Source of the DNA: Paenibacillus sp. J5C2022
Lineage (GTDB): Bacteria; Bacillota; Bacilli; Paenibacillales; Paenibacillaceae
Assembly: GCF_025567625.1 (NCBI RefSeq)
Contig: NZ_JAOQJC010000011.1
Location: 1 to 64,000 of the forward strand
Direction of reading: 5' to 3'
DNA length: 64,000 nt
In this document: piece after piece, positions 1 to 10,686 of the stretch
Layout: each line of letters begins with the position of its first letter
Position numbering within the stretch: the stretch's first letter is position 1
The notes under the pieces: model-generated
What the model saw: the letters and a program-made list of their open reading frames with translations, nothing else
Told to the model about the DNA's origin: nothing
Databases searched by the model: none
Translations under genes and position numbers: made by a program

Positions 1-757
1 GGAGGCATACACTAGAGCGCGAAAATGGAGCATGCGAGCGGATCTAGTGTAGGAGGCATACATTGGAGCGCGAAAATGGAGCATGCGAGCGGATCTAGTG
101 TAGGAGGCATACATTGGAGCGCGAAAATGGAGCATGCCAGCGGATCTAGTGTAGGAGGCATACATTGGAGCGCGAAAATGGAGCATGCGAGCGGATCTAG
201 TGTAGGAGGCATACATTGGAGCGCGAAAATGGAGCATGCGAGAGGATCTAGTGTAGGAGGCATACATTGGAGCGCGAATATGGAGCATGCGAGCGGATCT
301 AGTGTAGGAGGCATACACTGGAGCGCGAAAATGGAGCATGCGAGCGGATCTAGTGTAGGAGGCATACACTGGGGCACGGAAATGGTGCGTGCGAGCTGAA
401 ATAGTGAATGTGACATACATAGGAGCGCGAAAATGGAGCATGCGGATCTAGTGTAGGAGGCATACACTGGAGCGCGAATATGAGGCGTGCGAGCGGATCT
501 AGTGTAGGAGGCATACACTGGAGCGCGAAAATGGAGCATGCGAGCGGATCTAGTGTAGGAGGCATACACTGGAGCGCAGATATGAGGCGTGCGAGCCGAA
601 ATAGTGAATGTGACATACATAGGAGCGCGAATATGAGGCATGCGAGCGGATCTAGTGTAGGAGGCATACACTGGAGCGCAGATATGAAGCGTGCGAGCCG
701 AAATAGTGAATGTGACATACACTGGGGTGTGAAAATGGAGCATACGTGCGGTCGCAG
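1..757. repeat. 51-bp tandem repeat array, about 15 copies, running off the left edge
   Basis: Units start at 1, 52, 103, 154, 205, 256, 307, 358, 409, 456, 507, 558, 609, 660 and 711. All are 51 bp except the ninth (409-455), which has lost 4 bp. The first seven are nearly identical. From about 358 onward two variants mix: one with GGAGGCATACACTGGAGCGC, the other with TGACATACATAGGAGCGC. Because 51 is a multiple of three, several frames stay open on both strands and give artificial repetitive reading frames. I do not regard these as genes: none has a credible start context and the 4-bp deletion breaks them. The array lies beyond the terminator of the malic enzyme gene, so it is intergenic on that side. 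Confidence 0.95.
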
Positions 758-846
758 GTGTTCGAAGACTGCAGCGGCTAGATTAAGCTGACGGGCAGCA
801 TTTCGGTATGCGGTATAATTAAGCCGATAATTCATTCTTTCAAAAT

Positions 847-877
847 AGTAAAGGCAGCCGCTTTGGCTGCCTTTACT
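847..877 (-). terminator. Intrinsic terminator of the malic enzyme gene
   Basis: A perfect 13-bp inverted repeat (847-859 with 865-877, loop of 5) sits 15 bp beyond the stop codon of the minus-strand malic enzyme gene. On that strand the stem is followed by ATTTTG. Confidence 0.8.
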
Positions 878-891
878 GCGTGAAGCAGCAA

Positions 892-2307
892 TTACTCGCG
901 CAGCTGGCGTCTGGAGACACCGCTTTGCTGGGCCGCCAGTATGACCCGGCGCCGTACCTCTTCCACTACCTTCGTATTGAATACGCTCGGAATAATATAC
1001 ATTCTGTTCAACTCCTCATCGCCGATGACAGAAGCGATAGCTTCAGCTGCAGCAAGCTTCATCGCTTCATTGATGACAGGAGCGCGGCTGTCCAGCGCAC
1101 CGCGGAAAATACCAGGGAAGCACAGCACATTGTTGATCTGGTTCGGATAATCCGATCTGCCCGTTGCGAATACACCGACAATATCCTCTACCAGCTCAGG
1201 CCGAATTTCCGGTTCGGGATTCGCCATCGCGAATACGATGGGGTCCTTGGCCATGCTCATCACATGCTCCCGCGTCAGCAGTCCGCCAGCCGATACTCCG
1301 ATGAATACGTCAGCTCCTTCCAGAGCTTCCTTCAAACCACCGCGAATCCGTGTAGGATTGGTATTCTCCCCGTACCATTGCCACATGCTGTTGTCATACC
1401 GCTCATCACAGCATAGAATGCCAGGCCGGTCTATGCCTACAATGTATTTTGCCCCTCCTGCCAGAAGCATCTTCGTACATGCCGTGCCGGCTGCGCCTAT
1501 TCCGCATACGACGATTCTGGCCTCGCTTAACGAGCGGCCAGTCAGCTTCAAAGCGTTCAGCAGTCCGGCATAGAGCACAACCGCCGTGCCGTGCTGATCA
1601 TCGTGGAAGACAGGGATATCCAGTTCCTGGCGCAGACGGCTCTCAATCTCGAAACAGCGCGGAGCTGCGATATCCTCCAGATTAATTCCGCCGAAGGCCG
1701 GAGCCAACTGCTTGACTGCGGCAATCACCTCATCCGTATCTTGTGTATCGAGGCAGATCGGGAACGCGTCGACATCGGCGAACTGCTTGAACAACATCGC
1801 TTTACCTTCCATAACCGGCATGGCCGCATGAGGTCCGATGTTGCCAAGTCCGAGCACTGCACTGCCATCGGAGACGACAGCTACTGTATTCCGTTTAATG
1901 GTAAGCGTATGGGCTTTCGAAGGATCTTTATGTATCGCCTGACATACTCTAGCCACATCGGGCGTGTAGACTCTTGAAAGATCATCACGGTTTTGAATCG
2001 GCGTTTTGGGCTGAATCGTGATTTTGCCGCCAAGATGAAGCAGGAATGTCCGATCGGAAGTGTGCAGAAGCCGAATGCCTGGAACAGCTTCCAATGCGGC
2101 TGTCAGCCGTTCCTCTGCTTCCGGTCCGGTAATTTTGACGGTGAGGTCACGGATGCTTTTGTTGCGATCCGTCTGAATAACGTCGATGGCGACAATATCG
2201 CCTTTTGCTTCCTCAATCGCGGTCGCTGCACGGCCAAATTGTGCTAGTTGCGTATCGATTTCCAAGCGTAGAATGATCGTTTTGCCGTCTGCCATTTTCA
2301 TCTGCAT
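892..2307 (-). CDS. NAD(P)-dependent malic enzyme with N-terminal ACT domain
   Basis: Oxidative decarboxylation of malate to pyruvate, linking the TCA cycle to pyruvate in the cytoplasm. Residues 1-80 look like an ACT regulatory domain. The catalytic part follows: YTPDVARVC near residue 114, the malate-site lysine in VMEGKAMLFK near 169, NLEDIAAPRCF and FHDDQHGTA (about 208-242), then a nucleotide-binding GIGAAG near 269. The core resembles B. subtilis YtsJ, which lacks an ACT domain, so allosteric control by a small ligand is an inference. I start at the ATG at 2307 because GAGAGGAG lies 9 bp upstream; the upstream in-frame ATG at 2328 would overlap that ribosome site. It is single-gene, flanked by its own terminator. 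Confidence 0.92.
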   Translation of the reverse strand: MQMKMADGKTIILRLEIDTQLAQFGRAATAIEEAKGDIVAIDVIQTDRNKSIRDLTVKITGPEAEERLTAALEAVPGIRLLHTSDRTFLLHLGGKITIQPKTPIQNRDDLSRVYTPDVARVCQAIHKDPSKAHTLTIKRNTVAVVSDGSAVLGLGNIGPHAAMPVMEGKAMLFKQFADVDAFPICLDTQDTDEVIAAVKQLAPAFGGINLEDIAAPRCFEIESRLRQELDIPVFHDDQHGTAVVLYAGLLNALKLTGRSLSEARIVVCGIGAAGTACTKMLLAGGAKYIVGIDRPGILCCDERYDNSMWQWYGENTNPTRIRGGLKEALEGADVFIGVSAGGLLTREHVMSMAKDPIVFAMANPEPEIRPELVEDIVGVFATGRSDYPNQINNVLCFPGIFRGALDSRAPVINEAMKLAAAEAIASVIGDEELNRMYIIPSVFNTKVVEEVRRRVILAAQQSGVSRRQLRE

Positions 2308-2546
2308 CGTGCACAGCTCCTCTCGCATTTATGTATAATATGCCATGATGGACTAGCTCATTATGCTATGGCGATATTATTTTAACACAAATTTCGGATT
2401 TCCCCTTAGTTCCAATTTATCACTTTCATAAATGCTTCATAAAAATTTGTCGAACGCCAACAGGGGTTCTCTCCACCTATTCAGCTAGCAATCGCTCATA
2501 GTGGTCTTATCCTATTGGGGATAAAAGTGTCAAAAATCAAGAAGAA

Positions 2547-2578
2547 AAGCCGTTACTGCATCAGGCGCAGAACGGCTT
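2547..2578 (-). terminator. Terminator overlapping the stop codon of the glycosyltransferase gene
   Basis: The 8-bp arms AAGCCGTT (2547-2554) and AACGGCTT (2571-2578) form a hairpin around the last codons of the minus-strand gene, followed on that strand by a pyrimidine run (TTCTTCTTG). Confidence 0.55.
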
Positions 2579-3668
2579 CGGGACATCGTCTCGGATCGTA
2601 TTGGTTATCGCGGATGGAGAGCAACTTGGTGCGGAACTTGCCGGCGGCTTCCTGATCATGTATAAGCTTGAACCATCTGTCCACCGTATCGTTGGATTCC
2701 AGCATTTCGCCAAAGCCGCTGTTGATGAAGTACTCGCAATTTTCTTCCTCCTGGCCGGGAATCGGCTCGTAGAACAGCATGGGCAGCCCCTTGCTCATTC
2801 CTTCCGTGCACGTCATGCCGCCAGGCTTCGTTACCAGCAGATCGGCCGCATCCATAAGCTTGTATACTTCTCGGGTGAAGCCCATGATGCGAATGTTGGG
2901 ATGCTGGAACATGGGGTCTGCGAGCAGCTTTTGCTTCATTTTCTTATTGGAGCCTACGCAGAAGATCAATTGCGTCGTCTCGCGCCACTTCGTCATATAA
3001 GAAAGCTCGCTGTCCTCGTACAGGATTCCCCATCCTCCGCCCATAATGAGCACAGTAGGCATATCCTTCAGATCGAATTGCCGCCGCACCTCTTCTTTGT
3101 CGCAATGCTCCCAGAAGTCGGGATGAACGGGTATGCCCGTTACCTCTACACTGTTCGGATGCACCCCCTTGTCAACGAGACGCTGCTTTACGATAGGCGA
3201 TGACACCAAATAATGATTGACCTCCTGGCTGACCCATGAGCCATGCGCGTCATAATCGGTAATAAGCGTATATAAGGGCATATGCAAGCCGAGTCGCTTC
3301 AATCTTGCCACAACGGAATTGGGCACGGGATGCGTGCATACAATCAAATCCGGTTTCAACTGGGCGATTACTTGCGATGTTTGCGTATAGAACATCCGAT
3401 GGAGGGCAAGTTGGGTAAATCGGTTCGTCGGTTTTTTATAATTGCTGCGGTACAGCATGCCAACCATCTTGGGCTGCTTGCTTACTGTTTTCCTATAGGC
3501 GGATACAATTAGCGGACCGATCACGGGATTGAGGAACTTGCCCAGCTCGATAACCTTGGCGGATATATCGGGACAAAGTTGCTTTAATCCGGCGCTGAGC
3601 GCGTTCGCTGCCTGCATATGTCCGGAGCCGAATCCTTCTGAGAGCAGCAGCACTCTTTTTCTACGCAT
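2553..3668 (-). CDS. Processive diacylglycerol glycosyltransferase / MGDG-synthase family (UgtP-like)
   Basis: A GT28-type glycosyltransferase that probably transfers a sugar from a UDP-sugar to diacylglycerol at the inner membrane face, supplying glycolipid anchors for lipoteichoic acid. The N-terminal domain carries the MGDG-synthase signature: SEGFGSGHMQAANAL at about 10-24, then THPVPNSVVARLK near 112-124. The C-terminal half is a GT28 C domain with MGGGWGILYEDSEL and the donor-site pattern LVTKPGGMTCTEGMSKGLPM. At 371 aa it is close to the size of UgtP. A GGTGAG site lies just upstream of the ATG. The acceptor and sugar are inferred from the family, not from the sequence. Confidence 0.85.
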   Translation of the reverse strand: MRRKRVLLLSEGFGSGHMQAANALSAGLKQLCPDISAKVIELGKFLNPVIGPLIVSAYRKTVSKQPKMVGMLYRSNYKKPTNRFTQLALHRMFYTQTSQVIAQLKPDLIVCTHPVPNSVVARLKRLGLHMPLYTLITDYDAHGSWVSQEVNHYLVSSPIVKQRLVDKGVHPNSVEVTGIPVHPDFWEHCDKEEVRRQFDLKDMPTVLIMGGGWGILYEDSELSYMTKWRETTQLIFCVGSNKKMKQKLLADPMFQHPNIRIMGFTREVYKLMDAADLLVTKPGGMTCTEGMSKGLPMLFYEPIPGQEEENCEYFINSGFGEMLESNDTVDRWFKLIHDQEAAGKFRTKLLSIRDNQYDPRRCPEAVLRLMQ

Positions 3669-3845
3669 AGTCTCACCTACTCACTTTTCTCATTTTCCAT
3701 ATTACTTCTCATGTCAGGTGAATACAAGTTTATACGCACCGCTTGCGAATAAATAAGGCATGTTTTACAGTAATTAAAGAATTGTCAAGCTGAACAAGCG
3801 ACAGCAATCCATTAAACATATGCGCAGGAAAGAGGAGGCAATGCA

Positions 3846-4238
3846 ATGATGACCGGTTATGAGCGGGATGAATGGGCGATTGGCGATATCGTGCAGGCGG
3901 AGGTGCGCTCCGGACGTTACGTTGGAGAAGTCGTTGAGCTGAACGGACCGCGAGCAGTGGTCAAAGTGCTGGCTGTATTAAAGCATCCGGAGCAAGGCGA
4001 TCTGCATCAACCTTACAATCCGGATGCGGTGATGTTCCATGAGCGGCGCGCGCTCAGCTATACGGAAAAAACAACCGTGCTGAAACGGGATATTCAGCCT
4101 TATCGGGCTGATGTGCCCGACTATCGACAGTCTCTGCATTCAGCCGTAGCGGCGGATATCGAGGCGCTGGAGCGCATGAACCGCTGGACAGCCAAATCGG
4201 TAGAGCTGCTGAAGCAGCTGCAGCAGGAATATCAATAA
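3846..4238 (+). CDS. kapB: Kinase-associated protein KapB (sporulation phosphorelay)
   Basis: A 130-aa protein matching Bacillus KapB, which is needed for sporulation histidine kinase KinB activity. Diagnostic stretches are VKVLAVLKHPEQGDLHQP (about 40-57), FHERRALSYTEKT (about 64-76) and a DVPDYRQSL segment near 90, all at the positions expected for KapB. The Bacillus protein is called a lipoprotein, but no signal peptide or lipobox is visible here, so a cytoplasmic or peripheral location is more likely. The start is the ATG at 3846, seven bases after GAGGAGG; an earlier ATG at 3841 is out of frame. No kinB is in the window. Confidence 0.88.
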   Translation: MMTGYERDEWAIGDIVQAEVRSGRYVGEVVELNGPRAVVKVLAVLKHPEQGDLHQPYNPDAVMFHERRALSYTEKTTVLKRDIQPYRADVPDYRQSLHSAVAADIEALERMNRWTAKSVELLKQLQQEYQ

Positions 4239-4240
4239 CT

Positions 4241-4404
4241 AGGGCGTGTCTGAAAACCCGCTCAGTGGCGCCTTTCACCGCCTTTACGCCCCCTGCTTCG
4301 TTCCGTTTGCTTGACGTACCCCCGGGTACGCCTTCACAAACGCGCCTTGCATGGAACGAAAATTCGGCAAAATTTGCTGTCCTCAGAGTTCTCAGACACG
4401 CCCT
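4241..4404. repeat. 164-bp intergenic element with terminal inverted repeats (MITE/REP-like)
   Basis: It is bounded by AGGGCGTGTCTGA (4241-4253) and its exact complement TCAGACACGCCCT (4392-4404). The match extends to 17 of 19 positions. Internally it has a palindrome around CGTACCCCCGGGTACG. It encodes nothing and fits exactly between convergent kapB and the GDSL gene, so it may also end transcription from both. Sharp ends and lack of coding suggest a small non-autonomous element; no clear target duplication is visible. Confidence 0.7.
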
Positions 4405-4418
4405 GGTTCAGCAATTGG

Positions 4419-5750
4419 CTATTCGTTGATGAAAGCGGCTTTCATTTCTGCCCGATATACCACTTGAAAGCCCAGGCCGTCCGACAATGCGGCCAGCGGA
4501 ACATAAGTTTTCTTCTCGCCGGGGAACTGCTTCAGGAAAGCGGGCTCGGCGCCGAGCGGCAATTGCTCGCCATTAACGACGATCGTATCCGCACCGATCG
4601 TCAATTCAACCTGGCGATCCGCCAGTGAGATGATCGCCGTATCGGTCTCCGGGTCCCACTTCAAAGCGGCGCCCATGGCATCCGTAATATCGCGAATGGC
4701 AAGGAACGTCCTGCCTTTAATGATGACGGGCGCATAATCGGTCAGCACTTCCGTTCCGTTGACGACGACGGAGATCGGTACGCCTTCCGCCCTGTCCTGC
4801 ATTTCGCGATATTCTCCCCACAGCAGCTGGGAGAATGCTTTCCCCAATGCTTCGTAGCCTTCCCGAGTAGGATGAGTATCTCCTTCCTTCACAGAGGTGA
4901 AGCCCAATATGCTCTTCTCGATAGCTGTGGCTGCATCCACTATTGCCACATTATGGCCTTCCGCGAGCAGTTCCTCCGCCACATGGTTGAGCCGTTCATG
5001 GATTTGCGTCTGTCCATCGACCAGGAACTGGGCAGTGGATTGATCGATCAAATAATTGCGTTCGCCGCGAGCCTTTATGAACGGGATGGGCAAATATTGA
5101 TTGGACACGACGATCTTCGCCTCGTCATTCAAGGCGACAATTGTCTGGAGCGCTTCAGACAAGCTCGCTTCGAAAGCGTCCAGCGAGTCTTGCAATCCGG
5201 CAAGCAGCGCTTCTTGCTCCGCATCCGCCAATTCTTCGTAGACGGCCTCTTCGCCAAGCTCCTTGATCAATGAAGAGAAATCATTGCTTCCGATGGATAC
5301 AAGGATCAGATCCGCACTCTCAATGTCTTCACGAAGCTGCGGCGTCTGACCGAAGATGACCTCCGCTCGCGGATCGGGCAGATCGGCTTGAATAAGTTCG
5401 GCTTCGGCGGTCTCGCTTGCTTCTGCGAGAGACAGCCACTTCTCCAGCCCGTCTGTGCGCAATCCCAGTACGCCGTAATTGCTGTAGATGGCGCGTTCAC
5501 CCTGGAACAGGGCTTGCTCGTACACATGCTCCACGAACCCATATGGAACGGATTCCAGGTCGAAGCCGTGTTCGTATCCGGCAGCAAGTGAATCGCCAAG
5601 TGCGACGATCCGGTACTCCTCGCGAAGCTCGTCCGCTTGGCCTGTGACTGGTTGAGCAGTTGCCGCCGCGATGCCGCTCGTGTGCACGCTCGTTGCCAAG
5701 ATGACGGAAGCGGAGGCGGCAAGAGTGAAGTTCCTGAATTTTCTAATCAA
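4419..5750 (-). CDS. Secreted GDSL lipase/esterase with C-terminal stalk (copper amine oxidase N-terminal-like) domain
   Basis: An exported hydrolase of 443 aa. A signal peptide (MIRKFRNFTLAASASVILAT...) is followed by a GDSL/SGNH domain: block I ALGDSLAAGYE with Ser near residue 54, block III SIGSNDFS near 152-159, and block V DTHPTREGY near 291-299 carrying the catalytic Asp and His. The last ~115 residues form a stalk domain (VVVNGTEVL, GRTFLAIRDITDAMG, TYVPLAALSDGLGF), common in Paenibacillus surface proteins and thought to attach or stabilise at the wall. It starts with TTG at 5750, ten bases after AAGGA. The substrate is unknown. Confidence 0.88.
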   Translation of the reverse strand: MIRKFRNFTLAASASVILATSVHTSGIAAATAQPVTGQADELREEYRIVALGDSLAAGYEHGFDLESVPYGFVEHVYEQALFQGERAIYSNYGVLGLRTDGLEKWLSLAEASETAEAELIQADLPDPRAEVIFGQTPQLREDIESADLILVSIGSNDFSSLIKELGEEAVYEELADAEQEALLAGLQDSLDAFEASLSEALQTIVALNDEAKIVVSNQYLPIPFIKARGERNYLIDQSTAQFLVDGQTQIHERLNHVAEELLAEGHNVAIVDAATAIEKSILGFTSVKEGDTHPTREGYEALGKAFSQLLWGEYREMQDRAEGVPISVVVNGTEVLTDYAPVIIKGRTFLAIRDITDAMGAALKWDPETDTAIISLADRQVELTIGADTIVVNGEQLPLGAEPAFLKQFPGEKKTYVPLAALSDGLGFQVVYRAEMKAAFINE

Positions 5751-5877
5751 TGATTACACATCCTTCTGTTAATATATATGTAGATTCATCTGCGATGTAC
5801 GCATACTGTGCCATGGTTCCCGCCAGCCGTGAAGCAAGCTGCCAAACATTCCTTATCACAATTATAAAAATATTAAA

Positions 5878-5906
5878 TTGATTCCAATTACCCCTAATGA
5901 TAAAAT
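5878..5906 (+). promoter_or_regulatory. Candidate sigma-A promoter for glutamate synthase
   Basis: TTGATT (5878-5883) and TAAAAT (5901-5906) are separated by exactly 17 bp, about 160 bp upstream of the glutamate synthase start, in an AT-rich divergent intergenic region. I found no clear GltC-type operator. Confidence 0.45.
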
Positions 5907-6064
5907 CATAAAATAATCGCTTAGCAACGGTAGATGGCAACTGGAATGGCAAGTATCCGGCCGATGCGCCTCGTTAACTACCATTCTATGACACTTCATG
6001 CCAAAAATGAAGCCAATTAAGTGATCAGAAACCCAAAAATCTTCTAATAGAGAGGTTGCATGCA

Positions 6065-9000
6065 ATGAGAGAGAACATTTTGGGACTTCCGCCCAAGCAG
6101 GGCCTTTATGATCCACAGTTCGAGAAAGACGCTTGCGGCATGGGATTCATCGCCAGCATTAAAGGGGTAAAGTCGCACAAAATCATTACCCAGGCACTTG
6201 ATTTGCTTGAAAACATGGAGCATCGCGGCGGACAAGGCAGCGAGCCAAACACCGGAGACGGAGCGGGGATTATGCTTCAAATCCCTCATCAGTTCTTCGC
6301 AGCGGAGATGGGCAAGGCGGGCATCCAGCTGCCGGATGAAGGACAGTATGCGGTCGGCATGATCTTCATGCCGCATGATGAAGCTGCGCGAGCAGCGATT
6401 GAGAAGGAACTGGAAGGCATTGTAGCCGAAGAGGGCCAATCCGTTATCGGCTGGCGTACTGTGCCAACCAATGACGAGAAGCTCGGTCAGTCCGCACTGG
6501 CAGTCAAGCCTTATGTGCGTCAAGTATTTATCGGCAGGAATGCCGATCTGAAGGAAACGCTCGCATTCGAGCGCAAGCTGTACGTTATCCGCAAACGCGC
6601 GGAGTTAGCCATTCGTTATGCAGGCAAAGAAGGCGGCAATATGTTCTACTTCACAAGCCTGTCCTCCAAGAAAATCGTATACAAAGGAATGCTGACGACC
6701 GAACAGGTTCGTTCCTTCTACACGGAGCTGAACGATGAAACCGTCGTATCGGCGCTCGCGCTCGTGCATTCCCGCTTCAGCACCAATACGTTCCCGAGCT
6801 GGGAACGCGCTCATCCGTTTCATTACCTCATTCATAATGGCGAGATCAACACGCTTCGCGGCAACGTGAACTGGATGCATGCCCGCCAGACACTGTTCGC
6901 TTCCGAGCTGTTCGGGGAAGATCTGGAGAAGATCAAGCCGATCATTAATCCGGACGGTTCCGATACCGCCATGTTCGACAATACACTGGAATTTATGTAC
7001 CTTGCCGGCCGCTCCTTGCCGCATGCCGCCATGATGATGGTGCCAGAGCCATGGTCCAATCATGAGAGCATGAGCGACGAGCGAAAAGCCTTCTACGAGT
7101 ACCACAGCACGCTGATGGAGCCGTGGGACGGACCGGCTGCGATGGGCTTCACGGACGGCACCCAAATTGGTGCAATGCTGGACCGCAACGGTCTGCGCCC
7201 GGCGCGTTATTATGTAACGAATGACGATCATATCATTCTTGGCTCTGAAGCGGGAGCGGTCGAGATTCCTGCGGAAGACATCAAGTACAAGGATCGTCTG
7301 CGTCCGGGACGCATGCTGCTTGTAGATACGGAGCAAGGCCGCATTATTTCCGACGAGGAAGTGAAAGCGGCTATCGCATCGGAGCATCCTTACAGAGAGT
7401 GGCTCGACGAGCATCTGATTGATCTGGATGGACTGCCTGATGCGCCTGAACTGCCGGAACCGAGCCACGCTACGGTGCAGCAGCGACAGCAAGCGTTCGG
7501 CTACACATTCGAGGACATCCGCAAGGTGCTGGAGCCGATGGCAGGCAGCGGCATGGAGCCGATCGCTTCCATGGGCTATGATGCTCCCCTGGCCGTCTTG
7601 TCTGAGCGTCCACAGCGTCTGTACAACTACTTCAAGCAGCTGTTCGCACAGGTGACGAATCCGCCGATCGATGCGATTCGCGAGGAGCTTGTGACGTCTA
7701 CAGCAACGACGATCGGACCTGAGCGCAACCTGCTTAATCCGGAGCCGGAAAGCTGCCGTCATATTAAGCTGGATACGCCTGTACTGTCCAATGAAGAGTT
7801 CGCCAAGCTGCGGCATGTGCGCCGTCCGGGCTTCAAGTCCATCACGCTTCCGATCTTCTTCCCTGCCGACAGTGGAGAAGAAGGGCTTCGCGCGGCGATG
7901 AAGGTGATGTGCGAAGCGGCCGACCGCGTTATCGACAAGGGCCATAATATTCTTATTCTGTCCGACCGTGGCGTCGATCAGGAGAATGCAGCGATTCCGG
8001 CATTGCTTGCCGTGGCAGGTCTGCATCATCACTTGATCCGTCAGGGCACGCGTACGAAAGTATCCATTCTGCTGGAATCCGGCGAGCCGCGCGAGGTGCA
8101 TCATTACGCGCTGCTCCTCGGCTACGGCGTAAGCGCCGTTAATCCGTATCTCGTATTCGAGTCGCTGGACGACATGATTCGTCAAGGCATGATGAGAGGC
8201 GTGTCCCATGACAAAGCGGTGAAAAACTATATTAAAGCGGCCACGAAGGGCGTCGTGAAGGTACTGTCCAAAATGGGCATCTCCACGATTCAGTCTTATC
8301 GCGGCGCTCAAATCTTCGAAGCGCTCGGCCTACGTGAAGAGGTTATTAACGAATACTTCACATGGACGCCGTCGCGCATTGGCGGCATCGGACTGGATGT
8401 GATCGCCGAGGAGACGCTGAAGCATCACAATCGCGCATTCGCGGAACAGGAAGGTTCCGAGAAGGAACTGGACTCCGGCGGCGATTACCAATGGCGCAAG
8501 GACGGCGAGGACCATCTGTTCACGCCGCAGACGATTCATACGCTGCAGATGGCTTCCCGCGCGAACGATTACAAGCTGTACAAGAAATTCTCCGGCCTTG
8601 TCCAAGGCGAGAACAAGAAGCATCTGACGCTGCGCTCGCTGCTTGATTTCAAGAAGGACGGCCAATCCGTGCCGCTGGATGAAGTGGAATCGGTTGAATC
8701 CATCGTCAAGCGGTTCAAGACGGGCGCGATGTCATTCGGTTCCATCAGCAAGGAAGCTCATGAGAGCCTGGCTATTGCGATGAACCGTCTTGGCGGCAAG
8801 TCGAACACAGGCGAAGGCGGCGAGGACCCGAACCGCTTCAGGCCAGATGCGAACGGCGATCTGCGCCGCAGCGCGATCAAGCAGGTGGCATCGGGACGCT
8901 TCGGCGTAACGAGCAACTATCTCGTCAATGCTGACGAGATTCAGATCAAGATGGCGCAAGGGGCGAAGCCTGGCGAAGGCGGTCAGCTGCCTGGCCTGAA

Positions 9001-10669
9001 AGTATATCCTTGGGTAGCGGAAGTGCGCGGCTCCACGCCGGGCGTCGGCCTGATCTCGCCTCCGCCGCACCATGACATTTATTCCATCGAGGACTTGGCC
9101 GAGCTGATCCACGATCTGAAGAATGCCAATCCTCGCGCACGCATCAACGTGAAGTTGGTATCCGAGGTTGGCGTCGGCACGATTGCGGCAGGCGTAGCCA
9201 AAGGCCGCGCAGATGTCATTATGGTGAGCGGTTATGATGGCGGTACAGGCGCATCTCCAATGGGCTCTATCCGCCATGCGGGATTGCCGTGGGAGCTTGG
9301 TCTGGCGGAGACGCATCAGACGCTTATGCTGAACAATCTTCGCGACCGCGTCGTAATCGAGACGGACGGCAAGATGATGAACGGCCGGGACGTTGCCATT
9401 GCGGCTCTGCTTGGCGCCGAGGAGTACGGTTTCTCTACTGCGCCGCTTATCGTACTGGGCTGCGTCATGATGCGTGTCTGTCAGCTGGATACTTGTCCGG
9501 TCGGTGTGGCGACGCAGAATCCGGAGCTTCGCAAGAAGTTCATGGGCGATCCGTCCCATGTCGTGAACTACCTGCGCTTCATTGCGGAAGAGATGCGCGA
9601 GATTATGGCGGAGCTGGGCTTCCGTACGATCGAAGAGATGGTCGGCCGCGTTGACCGTCTGGATACGAAGAAGCTGATGGAGCATTACAAGGTGAAAGGT
9701 CTTGATCTGTCAGGCATTCTGTACGAAGCTGAAGTGCCGGAAGGCTCTTACCGCTATGGCGTACAGAAGCAGAACCACGGTCTGGAGCTGTCGCTGGACA
9801 TGAAGGAGCTTGTGCCTAATGCGGGACCTGCTCTAGAGCGCGGCGAGAGCGTGCGCGGCACATTCCCGATTCTCAATACGAACCGGGTTGTCGGAACGAT
9901 ACTGGGTTATGAAGTAACGTCCCGCTACGGGGCGAAAGGCTTGCCGGAGGATACGATCTGGTATCACTTCGTCGGTACAGCCGGACAGAGCTTCGGCGCG
10001 TTCGTTCCGAAGGGCATTACGCTATCGGTTGAAGGCGACACGAACGACTACTTCGGCAAAGGGCTGTCTGGTGGCAAGCTGATCGTCGCTCCGTCTCCGA
10101 AGGCGTCGTTCAAGGCGGAAGAGAATGTCGTAACGGGCAATACAGCCCTGTACGGCGCGACAAGCGGCGAAGCGTACATTAGCGGCATCGCCGGCGAGCG
10201 CTTCGCTGTCCGGAACAGCGGCGTGAGCGCGGTCGTGGAAGGCGTAGGCGACCATGGCTGCGAGTATATGACAGGCGGACGCGTCGTTGTGCTTGGCGAG
10301 ACGGGACGCAACTTCGGTGCAGGGATGTCCGGCGGCGTCGCTTATATCTACGACGAGAAAGGCGACTTCCACAATCACTGCAACCTGGAGATGATTCTGT
10401 TGGAGCGTGTAGAGATGGAAGGCGACGTTGCTGAGCTTCGCACCATGATCGAGAGACACGTCCAATATACGGAAAGCGCAGCCGGTTCTCGCATTCTGGC
10501 GGACTGGGGTGCTTCGCTTACGAAGTTCATCAAGATTATACCGAAGGATTACAAGCGGATGCTGGAGCAGATCCAACGAGCTGAGGACAAGGGGCTGCAA
10601 GGCGGAGATGCCTTGCTGGCCGCATTCGAGGCGAACAAGCGTGAGCTGGCTCGCGCAGGCGGCAAGTAA
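6065..10669 (+). CDS. gltB: Glutamate synthase, large (alpha) subunit
   Basis: Makes two glutamates from glutamine and 2-oxoglutarate; a central ammonia-assimilation enzyme. Order of domains: class II glutamine amidotransferase with the catalytic Cys (Cys24, in KDACGMGF, exposed after propeptide cleavage), central domain, FMN-binding TIM barrel, and the GXGXG beta-helix ([13 protein letters not shown] near the C-terminus). The 3Fe-4S cysteines are at about 1133, 1139 and 1144 ([15 protein letters not shown]). At about 1534 aa it is full length. I prefer the ATG at 6065, nine bases after AGAGG, over the upstream TTG at 6056. The small subunit gene gltD does not follow; a strong terminator does, so the reductase partner must come from elsewhere or ferredoxin may be used. 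Confidence 0.96.
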   Translation: MRENILGLPPKQGLYDPQFEKDACGMGFIASIKGVKSHKIITQALDLLENMEHRGGQGSEPNTGDGAGIMLQIPHQFFAAEMGKAGIQLPDEGQYAVGMIFMPHDEAARAAIEKELEGIVAEEGQSVIGWRTVPTNDEKLGQSALAVKPYVRQVFIGRNADLKETLAFERKLYVIRKRAELAIRYAGKEGGNMFYFTSLSSKKIVYKGMLTTEQVRSFYTELNDETVVSALALVHSRFSTNTFPSWERAHPFHYLIHNGEINTLRGNVNWMHARQTLFASELFGEDLEKIKPIINPDGSDTAMFDNTLEFMYLAGRSLPHAAMMMVPEPWSNHESMSDERKAFYEYHSTLMEPWDGPAAMGFTDGTQIGAMLDRNGLRPARYYVTNDDHIILGSEAGAVEIPAEDIKYKDRLRPGRMLLVDTEQGRIISDEEVKAAIASEHPYREWLDEHLIDLDGLPDAPELPEPSHATVQQRQQAFGYTFEDIRKVLEPMAGSGMEPIASMGYDAPLAVLSERPQRLYNYFKQLFAQVTNPPIDAIREELVTSTATTIGPERNLLNPEPESCRHIKLDTPVLSNEEFAKLRHVRRPGFKSITLPIFFPADSGEEGLRAAMKVMCEAADRVIDKGHNILILSDRGVDQENAAIPALLAVAGLHHHLIRQGTRTKVSILLESGEPREVHHYALLLGYGVSAVNPYLVFESLDDMIRQGMMRGVSHDKAVKNYIKAATKGVVKVLSKMGISTIQSYRGAQIFEALGLREEVINEYFTWTPSRIGGIGLDVIAEETLKHHNRAFAEQEGSEKELDSGGDYQWRKDGEDHLFTPQTIHTLQMASRANDYKLYKKFSGLVQGENKKHLTLRSLLDFKKDGQSVPLDEVESVESIVKRFKTGAMSFGSISKEAHESLAIAMNRLGGKSNTGEGGEDPNRFRPDANGDLRRSAIKQVASGRFGVTSNYLVNADEIQIKMAQGAKPGEGGQLPGLKVYPWVAEVRGSTPGVGLISPPPHHDIYSIEDLAELIHDLKNANPRARINVKLVSEVGVGTIAAGVAKGRADVIMVSGYDGGTGASPMGSIRHAGLPWELGLAETHQTLMLNNLRDRVVIETDGKMMNGRDVAIAALLGAEEYGFSTAPLIVLGCVMMRVCQLDTCPVGVATQNPELRKKFMGDPSHVVNYLRFIAEEMREIMAELGFRTIEEMVGRVDRLDTKKLMEHYKVKGLDLSGILYEAEVPEGSYRYGVQKQNHGLELSLDMKELVPNAGPALERGESVRGTFPILNTNRVVGTILGYEVTSRYGAKGLPEDTIWYHFVGTAGQSFGAFVPKGITLSVEGDTNDYFGKGLSGGKLIVAPSPKASFKAEENVVTGNTALYGATSGEAYISGIAGERFAVRNSGVSAVVEGVGDHGCEYMTGGRVVVLGETGRNFGAGMSGGVAYIYDEKGDFHNHCNLEMILLERVEMEGDVAELRTMIERHVQYTESAAGSRILADWGASLTKFIKIIPKDYKRMLEQIQRAEDKGLQGGDALLAAFEANKRELARAGGK

Positions 10670-10686
10670 GCCGACACCGTTCAATT

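Noticed and set aside
25..399. Repetitive open frames on both strands in the tandem array (25-399, 480-791, 12-743, 350-835)
   Set aside because: They result from a 51-bp unit being divisible by three; no start context, and the 4-bp deletion at about 440 breaks them.
1..757. CRISPR array
   Set aside because: The units are contiguous 51-bp tandem repeats without unique spacers, and no cas genes are nearby.
880..1416. Long plus-strand frames opposite the malic enzyme
   Set aside because: Shadow frames of a clear minus-strand gene with all catalytic motifs.
6605..8311. 568-codon minus-strand frame opposite gltB
   Set aside because: Antisense shadow of a conserved enzyme; no ribosome site and composition of a mirrored codon pattern.
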